Of a DNA stretch of 64,000 bases, positions 7,796 to 16,148 are shown one piece after another. Within the stretch, counting starts at the first letter, position 1; each line of letters opens with the position of its first letter. The translations under genes and the position numbers were made by a program. The notes under the pieces were generated by a model that worked only from the letters and a program-made list of their open reading frames with translations, was not told where the DNA came from and searched no databases. Source of the DNA: Brevibacillus humidisoli (GTDB lineage: Bacteria > Bacillota > Bacilli > Brevibacillales > Brevibacillaceae); NCBI RefSeq assembly GCF_020923435.1, contig NZ_CP087263.1, positions 3,181,970 through 3,245,969 on the forward strand, written 5' to 3'.

Positions 7796-8326
7796 TCAAA
7801 TGGCTTGCTCTTTTACTTCACCATTTGGCAGCACTCGATAATCGTACACATTTCCATCGCTTTTTTTCATGTAGTAGGCGGAAAAAGTGTCAACCCTTCC
7901 ATCGATCGTCCAGCCAACGAATACGATCATCTCCAGTTCTCCGTTCTTGATCCCTTCCACATCTACCGTGTCATACTGATCATCTGGCGACTGGTATCCT
8001 TCTCTGGCACCGAAATCATATCGCCACATGTCGGTGTTGTCCATCGCGCTTTTTACTTTCGTGAACTTGTCGCCAAACAACTTCTTCACTTCGTCTTGGG
8101 AGAGACCTTGCTTCAGGTTTTCCTTTACATAGGAAATATCCAGTTCTTTCACTTGTTCTCCACTTGGTTGTTCCCTATTTGATTGCTCCCCATCCGGCTG
8201 TCCTGTTGTCGTTTCTCCGGCATTGCTGTGCTCCGAATGTGGCGGTGTTTCTGTCTGATCCGAACACGCTGCTATTCCCAGTAAAAGTGCCAACGCCAAG
8301 AAGAATACGACTGTTACGTTTTTCAT
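7796..8326 (-). CDS. Small secreted lipoprotein with a BamE/SmpA-like domain
   Basis: From ATG 8326 the 176-residue product has a lipoprotein signal (hydrophobic stretch ending LGIAAC, cysteine at about 21), a Ser/Glu/Gln-rich linker, then a compact domain starting ENLKQGLSQDEVKKLFGDKF, a helix-turn pattern seen in BamE-like folds. It should be anchored to the outer face of the membrane. AAAGG lies 8 bases before this ATG; the GTG and ATG just upstream overlap the site. Function is unknown. It has its own terminator and is divergent from the next gene. Confidence 0.75.
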   Translation of the reverse strand: MKNVTVVFFLALALLLGIAACSDQTETPPHSEHSNAGETTTGQPDGEQSNREQPSGEQVKELDISYVKENLKQGLSQDEVKKLFGDKFTKVKSAMDNTDMWRYDFGAREGYQSPDDQYDTVDVEGIKNGELEMIVFVGWTIDGRVDTFSAYYMKKSDGNVYDYRVLPNGEVKEQAI

Positions 8327-8580
8327 GTTCATCACCTTTTACTCTCATTTCTTTACCTGATGAACGAATTCATGGTCAGTTTATCCAAGTCAACAAATTA
8401 CCATAATCGGGCAATTGGTGCAAATCTCAAGGAAGAAAGCAAAACCTTCCTATTTTGCCTTGCTCTGTTGCTGATCTGAACGTTATTCTTTGAAATCACA
8501 AGGTGATTCAAGGTATTTCTTTGATTCCTGGTCCTTTTTGCTCGTTCAGCAAATTTTCACACAAAATGGAGGTGCGCTCT

Positions 8581-8631
8581 GTGGACCATTATTCTCCTGT
8601 AGAAATCCTGCACATGAAAATGGCCGACTGA
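8581..8631 (+). CDS. Possible 16-codon leader peptide coupled to the next gene
   Basis: GGAGGTG is followed after 6 bases by GTG and a 16-residue frame (MDHYSPVEILHMKMAD). Its TGA stop (8629-8631) shares the A with the ATG of the next gene. The downstream gene has no ribosome site of its own, so this tiny frame may deliver ribosomes by termination-reinitiation. Alternatively it is the remnant of a longer N-terminus lost by frameshift. Confidence 0.4.
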   Translation: MDHYSPVEILHMKMAD

Positions 8632-9089
8632 TGAAGAGTCGGCCTAGCTTGAAGACCAAGCCTCGGTACAGGTGGAAAGCAGCTCTTTTCCGGACACTTT
8701 TGCCAACCAACCTAGCGGAGCCGATGGTGATAACACATCAGATTTGGTCAGACAGCTTTTGGTGGTTGGCGGCTGAATTGGCTCTTGTACAGTTCGGCGT
8801 AAAAGCGTTCACCAATTGGAAGGGGTATCGTACAGCGGTAAGGGGTGAATACGAGGAGTACCGCAAATGGATGATTCACAGTTTCGGCATTACATTGGTC
8901 GCTGTTGGCGCACGCGTCCTGGTGCCGATTCTGCTGCTTCTTTCCTATTTGTTCAATGGTTTGGCTCTTCCTGCTGGAGGAATAGCGTACATGGTGCAAG
9001 AAGTACTGAATGTGAACATTTGGGCCGGTCTCGTCCTGCATTTGGTTGTCAGCGAGTGGATCGTTCTGAGATCTAAGAGGGGGCGGTGA
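8631..9089 (+). CDS. Short integral membrane protein, DUF2306-like
   Basis: 152 residues with three to four hydrophobic segments (about 45-60, 83-105, 113-128, 132-147). The cytoplasmic motif EEYRKWMIHSFGITLVAVGARV followed by a last helix VVSEWIVLRSK resembles the HRRWMIRS...EW pattern of DUF2306 membrane proteins, which are often longer. The N-terminus may therefore be shortened. ATG 8631 overlaps the stop of a tiny upstream frame with a strong ribosome site. Function unknown. Confidence 0.6.
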   Translation: MKSRPSLKTKPRYRWKAALFRTLLPTNLAEPMVITHQIWSDSFWWLAAELALVQFGVKAFTNWKGYRTAVRGEYEEYRKWMIHSFGITLVAVGARVLVPILLLLSYLFNGLALPAGGIAYMVQEVLNVNIWAGLVLHLVVSEWIVLRSKRGR

Positions 9090-9104
9090 GCCCCACTAAA
9101 AGCA

Positions 9105-9150
9105 AAAGCCTTTTAGGGAGCTCACTCTGTCCCTAAAAGGCTTTCTTTCC
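9105..9150 (+). terminator. Bidirectional terminator
   Basis: AAAGCCTTTTAGGGA pairs perfectly with TCCCTAAAAGGCTTT (9105-9144), followed by CTTT on the plus strand. It separates the membrane-protein gene from the convergent phosphorylase gene and could serve both. Confidence 0.85.
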
Positions 9151-9220
9151 GTACATCTGCCCGTTTTCTCTAGCTTCTCTATCGCTTATCCTCTGTCGTC
9201 CTACTCTCGTTCACGTTCCT

Positions 9221-9952
9221 TTATGCCTCCTGGGACGACAGCCTGCGGAACGCCTCCAGTGTGATCTCAATCTCCCGCGCCACCGCTTTGGCCACTTCAT
9301 CGGTATGCGGGTTGTACTCCTGAGCCAGATCCACGTCGGCATAACCGTCGATCGCCAAGATCGATCCCGCCCTAACGCCGCGCAGGGAGGCGATCACGAA
9401 CAGCGCGGCTGTCTCCATCTCCACCGCAATCACACCTGCCTGCTGATACGTTTTATGCGGGAGTTCGACCACGCCACGAAAAAAAGCATCCAGCGTGAGG
9501 GTAATTCCCTTCCTGACGACTCCTTCTCTCTCGCGTGCACTAGTGTACAGAGCTTCGACCACGGTGCTGTCGGCAACTGCCGGAAAACCCTGCGGCACAT
9601 ACTGGCGGGTCAACCCTTCCTCACGTACCGCGGCGGTGCTGATCGCCAAACTACCAGGTGGAAGTTCGCCGGTCAGTGAGCCTGCCGTGCCCACCCGGAC
9701 CAAGGTGGTTACCCCGGCCCGAATCAGTTCTTCAAAGCAGACAGCGGCACCGGGTGAACCGACGCCGTGGCTGACCACCGCCAACGGCACCCCTTTATAC
9801 TCGCCGACAAACGTGCGGTATTCGCGGCTGAACGCCAATTCCCGGCTGTTCTCCAAGTAATCAGCGATTACTGCCGCACGGTGCGGATCGCCGCAGACAA
9901 TCGCCTGGGCTGGGATCTCTTCCGGATTGACACGTAGGATGGATAACAGCAT
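9221..9952 (-). CDS. Nucleoside phosphorylase (PNP/UDP family)
   Basis: A 243-residue enzyme of the trimeric/hexameric PNP-UDP phosphorylase family. It cleaves a (deoxy)nucleoside with phosphate to base and sugar-1-phosphate. Visible motifs are the phosphate loop GDPHRAAVIADYLE, VRVGTAGSLTG, and VEMETAALFVIA with the ribose-binding Glu. The ATG at 9952 lies 10 bases after AAGGAG. It is one base downstream of the YuiH-like gene and near an S-box-controlled nucleoside importer. The family includes uridine, inosine and methylthioadenosine phosphorylases; I cannot fix the base. Context makes a sulfur-linked nucleoside a fair guess. Confidence 0.85.
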   Translation of the reverse strand: MLLSILRVNPEEIPAQAIVCGDPHRAAVIADYLENSRELAFSREYRTFVGEYKGVPLAVVSHGVGSPGAAVCFEELIRAGVTTLVRVGTAGSLTGELPPGSLAISTAAVREEGLTRQYVPQGFPAVADSTVVEALYTSAREREGVVRKGITLTLDAFFRGVVELPHKTYQQAGVIAVEMETAALFVIASLRGVRAGSILAIDGYADVDLAQEYNPHTDEVAKAVAREIEITLEAFRRLSSQEA

Positions 9953-9953
9953 C

Positions 9954-10616
9954 TCAATCAAACTCCTTTTTCAACCATTCGTCTTCCGGTATCGGCAGTT
10001 CCTCTCCAGAGAAACGCTGCTCCCGAAACGGATCGGCATCATTGTGAAAACCGTTCTGCTCCCAGAATCCGGGGCGGTCTTCGGTCATAAACTCAATCCC
10101 GCGAATCCATTTGACACTTTTCCAAAAGTAAAGGTGCGGTACGATCAGCCGCAGCGGCCAGCCGTGCTTCGCGGTGAGCGGTTTGCCTGCATAGGTGTGA
10201 GCCAAGAGAATCCCCTCGCCCATCAGCTCGCGAAGCGGCAGGTTGGCCGTGTAATCATGGTCGCCGTAGAGCATCACGTACTTCGCTGTCGGCTTCACTT
10301 GCACCACGTCCAGCAACTCAGTGAAGCGCACGCCCTCCCACTGGGTATCAAACTTGGACCAGCGAGTGACGCAGTGGATGTCGCAGACTGACTGGGTCTG
10401 CGACAGCGCCATCAGATCGGTGAACGAGAAAACTTTCTCTTGCTCTACCTCGCCAAAGACCCGCAGTGTCCAGGTGTCAAGGTCATATGTCGGCACGTCT
10501 CCTTCATGCAGGATCGGAAACCGATCCGTCAGTACCTGACCCGGCGGCAATCGGTGCGCCAGGGACGGATCGACGGCGGGAACCTTCATCCGCTTGATCC
10601 GCTCTGCTTTGTTCAT
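9954..10616 (-). CDS. Sulfite-oxidase-like molybdopterin oxidoreductase (YuiH-like)
   Basis: 220 residues, the length of the stand-alone molybdopterin (SUOX-type) domain without heme or dimer domains. The molybdenum-ligand cysteine is in DIHCVTRWSKFDTQWEG (near residue 92), followed by HGWPLRLIVPHLYFWKSVKWIRGIEF, the conserved substrate-pocket stretch. There is no Tat or Sec signal, so it should be cytoplasmic, as expected for YuiH. Ribosome site GGAGG lies 9 bases before ATG. It is co-transcribed with the phosphorylase (1-bp gap). Its physiological substrate is unknown. Confidence 0.85.
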   Translation of the reverse strand: MNKAERIKRMKVPAVDPSLAHRLPPGQVLTDRFPILHEGDVPTYDLDTWTLRVFGEVEQEKVFSFTDLMALSQTQSVCDIHCVTRWSKFDTQWEGVRFTELLDVVQVKPTAKYVMLYGDHDYTANLPLRELMGEGILLAHTYAGKPLTAKHGWPLRLIVPHLYFWKSVKWIRGIEFMTEDRPGFWEQNGFHNDADPFREQRFSGEELPIPEDEWLKKEFD

Positions 10617-10638
10617 CTGCTACCGCCTCCTCTCTCGT

Positions 10639-10684
10639 GTGGAGTTGTTCTAAAGCGGGGCAGCGGTTCGCCTCACAACTCCAC
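10639..10684 (-). repeat. Perfect 10-bp inverted repeat between importer and YuiH-like genes
   Basis: GTGGAGTTGT (10639-10648) is exactly complementary to ACAACTCCAC (10675-10684), with a 26-base loop. It lies between the last importer gene and the YuiH-like gene. There is no T tract, so it is more likely an RNA-processing stem or weak attenuator than a full terminator. Confidence 0.5.
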
Positions 10685-10719
10685 TCTGCCCATGAATCAC
10701 CATACTTGTCAAACACTCG

Positions 10720-11643
10720 CTAGCGCGAACCGCCCCCGCCCCGCTGTGCGAGCTGCAGATAGCTCTTGTCCCGGAAGAAGAACATCGCTGCAATCGTCAT
10801 CACGTACGGCAGCATCAAGGTGAAATGAGTAGGGATCGAGAATCCCTGCAGACGGATGCTGAGCGCATCCATGAAGCCAAAGAGTAGACTGGCCCCCATC
10901 ACGCCAAATGGATTAGACTGCCCGAGCATCATCGCCACCAGCGCGATAAAGCCGCGACCCGCGGTCATCCCCTCAGAAAACATGGTCACCTGTCCAAGCG
11001 ACAACTGGGCACCTGCCAATCCGCACAAGAGACCGCAAACCAGGATCGCTCCGTATTGGGTTCGACGAACTTTCATCCCCAAGCTTTTGGCAGCAGTCAG
11101 ATTCTCACCGGCAGCCAGCAGCCGGAAACCAGAGACCGTCTTAAACAGGTAGATGTGCAGGACGAAAACCAGGCCAAAGGCAAGGTAGACCAGTGGCGAA
11201 TGTCCGGAGAGAATCGTCCCCACCACCGGAACGTCACCCATGATGGGCAGATCGATTGATGGCAGCCCCTCCATATTTTTGTCGTAAAAGGCACCCTTGA
11301 CATCGAAGATCGTGCGCAGGGCAAACGTGGTCAGTCCAGTCGCCAGGAAGTTTAGGGCGATCCCGACGACGATCTCGTTTGCCTTGAGGTCGATGGTGAT
11401 GTAGGCAAACAAGAGGGAAAACAGCACCACACAAAGCACCGCAAAGAGAATGGCCAACAGCAGGCTGCCTGTAAAGTGATTGCCGACGATCGCCGAAAAC
11501 GCTCCGATCAGAATCAGCCCTTCCAGCCCCACGTTAAACAACCCGACGCGGGCGCAGAGCGCTCCTCCGAGAGCGGCAAGCAGGATCGGCGTCACCATCC
11601 GGATGGTTGAGTTCAACAAGGAGAGGTCAAGCAGTTGTTCCAT
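10720..11643 (-). CDS. nupQ: Nucleoside ABC importer, permease 2 (NupQ-like)
   Basis: A 307-residue permease of the BPD_transp_2 (LivH/RbsC-like) type with about eight to nine membrane helices. Recognisable features are LGGALCARVGLFNVGLEGLILIGAF near the N-terminus and LGMKVRRTQYGA at the coupling loop. With the preceding permease it forms the membrane channel of a BMP-type nucleoside importer. It overlaps the upstream permease gene by 17 bases. It corresponds to B. subtilis NupQ. Confidence 0.88.
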   Translation of the reverse strand: MEQLLDLSLLNSTIRMVTPILLAALGGALCARVGLFNVGLEGLILIGAFSAIVGNHFTGSLLLAILFAVLCVVLFSLLFAYITIDLKANEIVVGIALNFLATGLTTFALRTIFDVKGAFYDKNMEGLPSIDLPIMGDVPVVGTILSGHSPLVYLAFGLVFVLHIYLFKTVSGFRLLAAGENLTAAKSLGMKVRRTQYGAILVCGLLCGLAGAQLSLGQVTMFSEGMTAGRGFIALVAMMLGQSNPFGVMGASLLFGFMDALSIRLQGFSIPTHFTLMLPYVMTIAAMFFFRDKSYLQLAQRGGGGSR

Positions 11644-12691
11644 GTGATCCCCTCCCTTTTTTCCGTTTCCAGAACGAGTAGCTAAACTTGACCGAGACGA
11701 ACAAGATCAGGACAGCCTGGATCACACTGGCTATCTCCAGCGGCACCTCTGTATTGCGTTCCACTCCCATCGCTCCCGTCTCCAACGCAGCCAACAGAAT
11801 GCCGGCAGCAGCGGTACCCAGCGGATGAGAATTGGCCAGCAAAGTGGCCATCAGTCCGGTCCAGGCGTACCCCGGTGCGGTCAAGGCGCCATCGATATAA
11901 CGATACTGCATGCCCAATACTTCCACTGTTCCTGCCAGTCCCGCCAACCCGCCGCTGATCAGCATGCTCCACAGCATCACCCGTGTGCGGCGGATGCCGC
12001 CGTAAGCGGCAAAGGAAGGATTGTATCCCAACACCCTCACTTCATAGCCAAATGAGCTGGAGCGGATCATCAAGTACAGCAGGATCGCCGCCGTGACCGC
12101 GATCAGAAAACCGGCGTGCAGGCTCATGCCGGAAAACAGCTTGGGCAGCCAGACCGTATTGTCGATCATCGGCGTCTGTGCCATCGCTGCCGAACCTGAT
12201 GTGTCCTTAAACGGTTCGGTCACCAGATAACCGGCAAACAAGGCGGCAATATAGTTCATCAGCAAGGTCGTAATCAACAGATTTAAGCGGAAGGCGGCAT
12301 CCAGCCAACCAGCGAGGATCGACCAAAGCCCTCCTGCGAGAAACCCGGCCAACAAGGCCGCGATCAGCTTCACCCATCCAGGACCTGGCAGGTAGAGAGC
12401 CGTTAAAGCAGCCGACACAGCTCCCAGCACCATTTGGCCCTCTGCCCCGAGATTGAAAAACCCGGCTCGAAAGGCAAGCGCCACCCCCAATCCGATCAGG
12501 ATGATCGGCGTCGCTCTGGTTAGCGTATTGGTAAAAAAGTAAAAGCTGCCAAACGCACCTTTCCACAGTTCGGCATACGTCTCGATTACCGAAGCACCCA
12601 CCACCCAGATCGCAAGGGCACCGGCGAGCAGCCCGACGCATACGGCCAGCAGCGGATGGAGCAGGGCAAAAGCTAGTTCTTTCGTTCTCAT
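11627..12691 (-). CDS. nupP: Nucleoside ABC importer, permease 1 (NupP-like)
   Basis: A 354-residue permease with about ten membrane helices. GLGVALAFRAGFFNLGAEGQMVLGA and the cytoplasmic LGYNPSFAAYGGIRRTR loop are typical of the first permease in BMP systems. It pairs with the NupQ-like protein. The ATG overlaps the stop of the ATPase gene by 4 bases. The next gene starts 17 bases before its end, so the whole cluster is one translational chain. Confidence 0.88.
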   Translation of the reverse strand: MRTKELAFALLHPLLAVCVGLLAGALAIWVVGASVIETYAELWKGAFGSFYFFTNTLTRATPIILIGLGVALAFRAGFFNLGAEGQMVLGAVSAALTALYLPGPGWVKLIAALLAGFLAGGLWSILAGWLDAAFRLNLLITTLLMNYIAALFAGYLVTEPFKDTSGSAAMAQTPMIDNTVWLPKLFSGMSLHAGFLIAVTAAILLYLMIRSSSFGYEVRVLGYNPSFAAYGGIRRTRVMLWSMLISGGLAGLAGTVEVLGMQYRYIDGALTAPGYAWTGLMATLLANSHPLGTAAAGILLAALETGAMGVERNTEVPLEIASVIQAVLILFVSVKFSYSFWKRKKGRGSHGTTA

Positions 12692-14196
12692 CGTGCTCCT
12701 CCTCCCGCCATCAACAGGCTGATCGCTTCTTCCGTCGCTTCCCGACTGTCCAACTCCCCGACAACTCTGCCTTCGTACATCACCAGGATGCGGTCGGACA
12801 AGGCCATCACTTCTGACAATTCCGATGAGACGAGCAGGATCGCGTCACCCTGCTCCCGCTTTTTTAGCAGCTGGGCATGAATAAACTCCATGGCCCCGAT
12901 GTCTACGCCACGGGTCGGCTCAGCCGCTAGCAAAAAAGGCGTCTCCTGTCCGATCTCTCTGGCGGCGATCAGCTTCTGCAGGTTCCCCCCTGACAGATGC
13001 TGCGCTTTTTCATACAGTGAGTTGGTTTTGACAGCAAACTGTTTCACCCAGCGCTCGGTCAACTGCTGGAGCCGCTTCTGCCTGAGCAGGCCAAAGCGCC
13101 GGTAGAGCGGCTGCACGTACTGATGCAAGATCGCATTTTCGACGATACTGCCGTCCTTGGCTGCTCCCAACAGATAACGATCTTCCGGGATGTGGGCCAT
13201 ACCCTGCTGTCGAATGCTGCGCACCGGTGCGTTGGTGATCGGTTGTCCGAGCAGGTAAACGTCTCCCTGGTCTGCCTTGCGCAGACCGGTGATGACCTGT
13301 ATCAGTTCTGACTGACCGTTGCCGGACACACCGGCAATCCCGACAATCTCACCAGCATGGACGCGAAAACTGACACGGTCCAACAGCGGTTTCCCCGAGT
13401 TGCCGCGGATAAACAGTTCGTTTACCGCAAGCAGCACATCACCTCGCGGCCGTTCGCTGCGCTGGATCTCAGCGATGTCGCGGCCGACCATCAACCGGGA
13501 GAGTTCCTCCACGTTTGTCTCCGCTGTTTTCAGCGTCCCCGTAACCTGTCCACCCCGCAGCACCGTGATACGATCGGCCACTTCCATCACCTCGTGCAGT
13601 TTGTGCGTGATCAGGATGACGCTTTTTCCTTGCTGAGCGAGATGTTTCAGTGTAACCAGCAGCTCTTTTACCTCCAGCGGCGTCAACACGGCCGTAGGCT
13701 CATCGAGAATCACGATATCGGCACCGTGGTAGAGGACCTTGAGAATCTCCACACGTTGCTGCATGCCCAGGGTGCACTCCCAGACCTTCTTGTGGGGATC
13801 GACGCTCATCCGGTACTTTTCCGAGAGCTCCTTCACCTGAGCGGCCGCCTTTTTCCGGTCAAACCAGACCCCTTTTGCCGGTTCCTGACTGATCACGATA
13901 TTTTCTGCCACCGTGAAAGTGGGAAACAGCATGAAGTGCTGGTGAACCATGCCGATCCCGCTTTTGATCGCGTCTGCCGGGCTGTCAAACCGCTTCACTT
14001 CTCCGTTGATCCGGATGGTGCCATCTGTCGGCTTTTCCATGCCGTACAACATGCGCATCAGCGTTGTTTTGCCCGCTCCATTCTCCCCCACGATCGCGTG
14101 GATCTCCCCTTGTCTGAGGGAAAAGCTAACCTGCTGATTGGCGGCAAACGTGCCATACAGCTTGGTGATGTTCTCCATTTCCAGTAAAACAGTCAC
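12688..14196 (-). CDS. nupO: Nucleoside ABC importer ATPase (NupO-like, two ABC domains)
   Basis: The 502-residue protein has two tandem ABC domains as in sugar/nucleoside importers. Domain 1 has Walker A GENGAGKTT and DEPTAVLTP; domain 2 has a degenerate loop GVSGNGQSE, signature LSGGN and AAEPTRGVD in place of the Walker B Asp-Glu. This asymmetry is normal for the family. It energises uptake through the two permeases. It starts at GTG 14196, about 65 bases after the lipoprotein gene. Confidence 0.92.
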   Translation of the reverse strand: MTVLLEMENITKLYGTFAANQQVSFSLRQGEIHAIVGENGAGKTTLMRMLYGMEKPTDGTIRINGEVKRFDSPADAIKSGIGMVHQHFMLFPTFTVAENIVISQEPAKGVWFDRKKAAAQVKELSEKYRMSVDPHKKVWECTLGMQQRVEILKVLYHGADIVILDEPTAVLTPLEVKELLVTLKHLAQQGKSVILITHKLHEVMEVADRITVLRGGQVTGTLKTAETNVEELSRLMVGRDIAEIQRSERPRGDVLLAVNELFIRGNSGKPLLDRVSFRVHAGEIVGIAGVSGNGQSELIQVITGLRKADQGDVYLLGQPITNAPVRSIRQQGMAHIPEDRYLLGAAKDGSIVENAILHQYVQPLYRRFGLLRQKRLQQLTERWVKQFAVKTNSLYEKAQHLSGGNLQKLIAAREIGQETPFLLAAEPTRGVDIGAMEFIHAQLLKKREQGDAILLVSSELSEVMALSDRILVMYEGRVVGELDSREATEEAISLLMAGGGAR

Positions 14197-14226
14197 ACAG
14201 TGTCACCCCTTTGTCGAGAAAAGAGG

Positions 14227-14253
14227 AAACCGACTACGGTGGGTAGCCGGTTT
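14227..14253 (-). other. Intercistronic stem-loop after the binding-lipoprotein gene
   Basis: AAACCGGCTAC pairs with GTAGTCGGTTT on the minus strand with one mismatch and a 5-base loop, between the lipoprotein and ATPase genes. Such stems often stabilise or partly terminate the message so that binding protein is made in excess. The T run after it is weak (CCTCTTTTC). Confidence 0.6.
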
Positions 14254-14260
14254 GCCCGAT

Positions 14261-15301
14261 CTAGTTTTTCAGCGGGTCGGGGACCTCACGCTTGCCAGAG
14301 ACGATCTCGTCATTGATTTCTTTCACTTTGGCGATCGTCTCTTCGCCGATAAACGGATGGAGCGGAGACTTGCTTTCGTGGGTGACGAAAGTGAGACCAA
14401 CGCCTTTCTCTTTCAATCCGTAATCGACCACCCCTGGTGTAAACGTGCCGTTGACAAAATCTTTTACCGTCTCATACGCCGCTACATCGGTACCCTTTAG
14501 TTGTGACAAGACGACATGTTCCGGGTCCACTTCCGTACGGTCTATGTCTTGGCCGGCTGTGTAAAACCCTTTCTCCTTGGCCGCTTCGAACACGCCCAGA
14601 TCGCCTACAGCAGCGGCCCCTGCAATAAAATCAGCACCTTGTGAATGCTGCAGCAGCGCCAATTCTTTCGCTTTTGCCGGATCTTCAAAGCTGCCTACGT
14701 AGTTCAACAGGAACTCCGCATCCGGATTGGTCGCTTTCAGACCTTCCTCGAAGCCAACCGTATATTTTTTCAACAGTGGAATATCCATCGCTGCTACCAT
14801 TCCCACTTTTCCTGTCTTGGTCGCCAGTCCGGCGGCAGCCCCCATCAGGTATGCCGCTTCGTGCTCGCGGAATGAGACGCTGCGCACGTTGGGCAGATCA
14901 ATGACCGTGTCGATGATCGCAAACTGACGGTCCGGATTTTCTGTCGCCACTTTTTTCAAAGCATCTTCTGCCTGAAAGGTAGCCGTAATAACCAAATCGT
15001 ACTGTTCAGCCACCGCAACCCGCAGGTTTTCTTCGAACGCGTTGGGATCGGTCGCCTCAATTGTTTTTGCCTCCAGTCCAAACTCCTCAGCCGCTTTCTT
15101 AACCCCTTCATCCATCTGCTGGAAGAACGGATTGACGCCGATTTTTTCCGGGAGCACCAGGGCGATCCGTTTCTTCGGCTGATCTTGGCCTCGATCTCCT
15201 TCTGCCGATTGCGACTGGCTGGAGTCCGCTGGCTGCCCGCCGCCGCCACAGCCAGCCAAGGCCAAGGCAAACAGACACAGCAGCAAAAATACTCTCTTCA
15301 T
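14261..15301 (-). CDS. BMP-family nucleoside-binding lipoprotein
   Basis: 346 residues with a lipoprotein signal ending LALAGC (cysteine near 18) and a glycine/serine-rich linker. The BMP fold begins RIALVLPEKIGVNPFFQQMDEGVKKA and contains ITATFQAEDALKKVA and FREHEAAYLMGAAAGLATKTGKVGMVAA. It captures the ligand outside the membrane for the NupOPQ-like importer. AAGGAGAG lies 8 bases before ATG 15301. It is the first gene after an S-box riboswitch, which is unusual for this family and suggests a ligand tied to SAM or methionine metabolism, such as methylthioadenosine. That ligand is a hypothesis. Confidence 0.9.
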   Translation of the reverse strand: MKRVFLLLCLFALALAGCGGGGQPADSSQSQSAEGDRGQDQPKKRIALVLPEKIGVNPFFQQMDEGVKKAAEEFGLEAKTIEATDPNAFEENLRVAVAEQYDLVITATFQAEDALKKVATENPDRQFAIIDTVIDLPNVRSVSFREHEAAYLMGAAAGLATKTGKVGMVAAMDIPLLKKYTVGFEEGLKATNPDAEFLLNYVGSFEDPAKAKELALLQHSQGADFIAGAAAVGDLGVFEAAKEKGFYTAGQDIDRTEVDPEHVVLSQLKGTDVAAYETVKDFVNGTFTPGVVDYGLKEKGVGLTFVTHESKSPLHPFIGEETIAKVKEINDEIVSGKREVPDPLKN

Positions 15302-15341
15302 GACTGCTTCTCTCCTTGTTGTGTAAGTGTAAAAGAATACG

Positions 15342-15373
15342 AAAAAACCTCTCCCCTGCTGACAGGGAAGAGG
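15342..15373 (-). terminator. S-box terminator ahead of the BMP lipoprotein gene
   Basis: On the minus strand CCTCTTCCCTG pairs with CAGGGGAGAGG and is followed by six T residues (15342-15347). It lies between the SAM aptamer and the lipoprotein start. Confidence 0.9.
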
Positions 15374-15390
15374 ATCGCATCTGCACCGCT

Positions 15391-15505
15391 CTCCCTTATC
15401 TGCCAGGTCGTATGCCTGCAGGAATTGGCACCTTCCTGAAAGTTTGCCTTCCAGTGGGTTGCCGGGTTTCATCGGGCCAGTCCCTCCACCACTCATAATA
15501 AGGGG
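15391..15505 (-). promoter_or_regulatory. SAM-I (S-box) riboswitch controlling the nucleoside importer
   Basis: The minus strand shows the S-box order: CCCCTTATTATGAGTGGTGGAGGG, then GGCCCGATGAAACCCGGCAACC, then GGTGCCAATTCCTGC, and GATAAGGGAG closing P1. A terminator follows before the BMP lipoprotein gene. So the BMP-NupOPQ operon should be off when SAM is abundant. Confidence 0.96.
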
Positions 15506-15527
15506 TCTTTCTATGAACTTCTTTTTC

Positions 15528-15555
15528 ATTTTAAATGAAAATATGATTTTATCAA
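15528..15555 (-). promoter_or_regulatory. Sigma-A promoter of the S-box importer operon
   Basis: On the minus strand TTGATA (15550-15555) and TAAAAT (15528-15533) are spaced by 16 bases in an A/T-rich stretch, with the riboswitch starting about 22 bases downstream. Confidence 0.7.
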
Positions 15556-15615
15556 CCCTTTTCATATAATGTGTTTTTTTCCTGATTTTACATATCTGTA
15601 TGTCTTCGGTCCCAC

Positions 15616-15652
15616 AAAAAGGCCCCACCCGGTCTGCGCGTATTTGGGTGGG
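15616..15652 (-). terminator. Terminator after the MaoC-type gene pair
   Basis: On the minus strand CCCACCC pairs with GGGTGGG around a 15-base loop, followed by GCC and five T residues. It ends the dehydratase operon before the S-box promoter region. Confidence 0.8.
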
Positions 15653-15725
15653 ACTGTCGACAACCTTTTTCCCGAGGAGGAGAAGGCTTCTATTTCTAAT
15701 AACGGTAAAAATGTGAATCAATTTT

Positions 15726-16148
15726 CTAGGGAATTAATGGTAAGTTCTCCGAACCTTCTGGTTCACCTTTCCATACTTCAAAGGTTCCTTTCAGCTTTGC
15801 TTCACCCGTCTGGTTGGTCACGATCAGCTCGCCGAGCCAGCGTTCCTCACCATCGCGGACCATCGACTCCACTAGTTGACCACTCACAGACAACTGCTCG
15901 CCTGGATAGGTCATTCGCGAAAACCGCACTTGGAAACTGCGCAAATACTGACGGGGGAACCACTCTGTCAGCGCCTGTCCCGCGAACCCCATCACCAGCA
16001 TCCCATGGGCGATGACATCTTGCAGTCCAGCCTGTTTGGCTACGGGTACAACCGTATGAATCGGGTTGAAATCACCAGAGGCACCGGCGTAGCGGACTAA
16101 TTGGGTGTGGGTAATCGCTTGCTTATGTAGGATGGGCAGTTCTTTCAT
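15726..16148 (-). CDS. MaoC-like hydratase, HadB-type subunit
   Basis: 140 residues forming one hotdog domain with the hydratase motif: YAGASGDFNPIHTVVPVAKQAGLQDVIAHGMLVMGF, including the catalytic Asp and His of D-x4-H. With the upstream FAS1-type partner it should form a heteromeric (R)-3-hydroxyacyl-thioester dehydratase, as in mycobacterial HadAB. Its ATG overlaps the partner's stop by 4 bases. The thioester chain it works on is not evident from the neighbours. Confidence 0.85.
   Translation of the reverse strand: MKELPILHKQAITHTQLVRYAGASGDFNPIHTVVPVAKQAGLQDVIAHGMLVMGFAGQALTEWFPRQYLRSFQVRFSRMTYPGEQLSVSGQLVESMVRDGEERWLGELIVTNQTGEAKLKGTFEVWKGEPEGSENLPLIP

Noticed and set aside
13357-14187. 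276-residue plus-strand frame
   Set aside because: It is antisense to the well-supported NupO-like ATPase and shows no family features.
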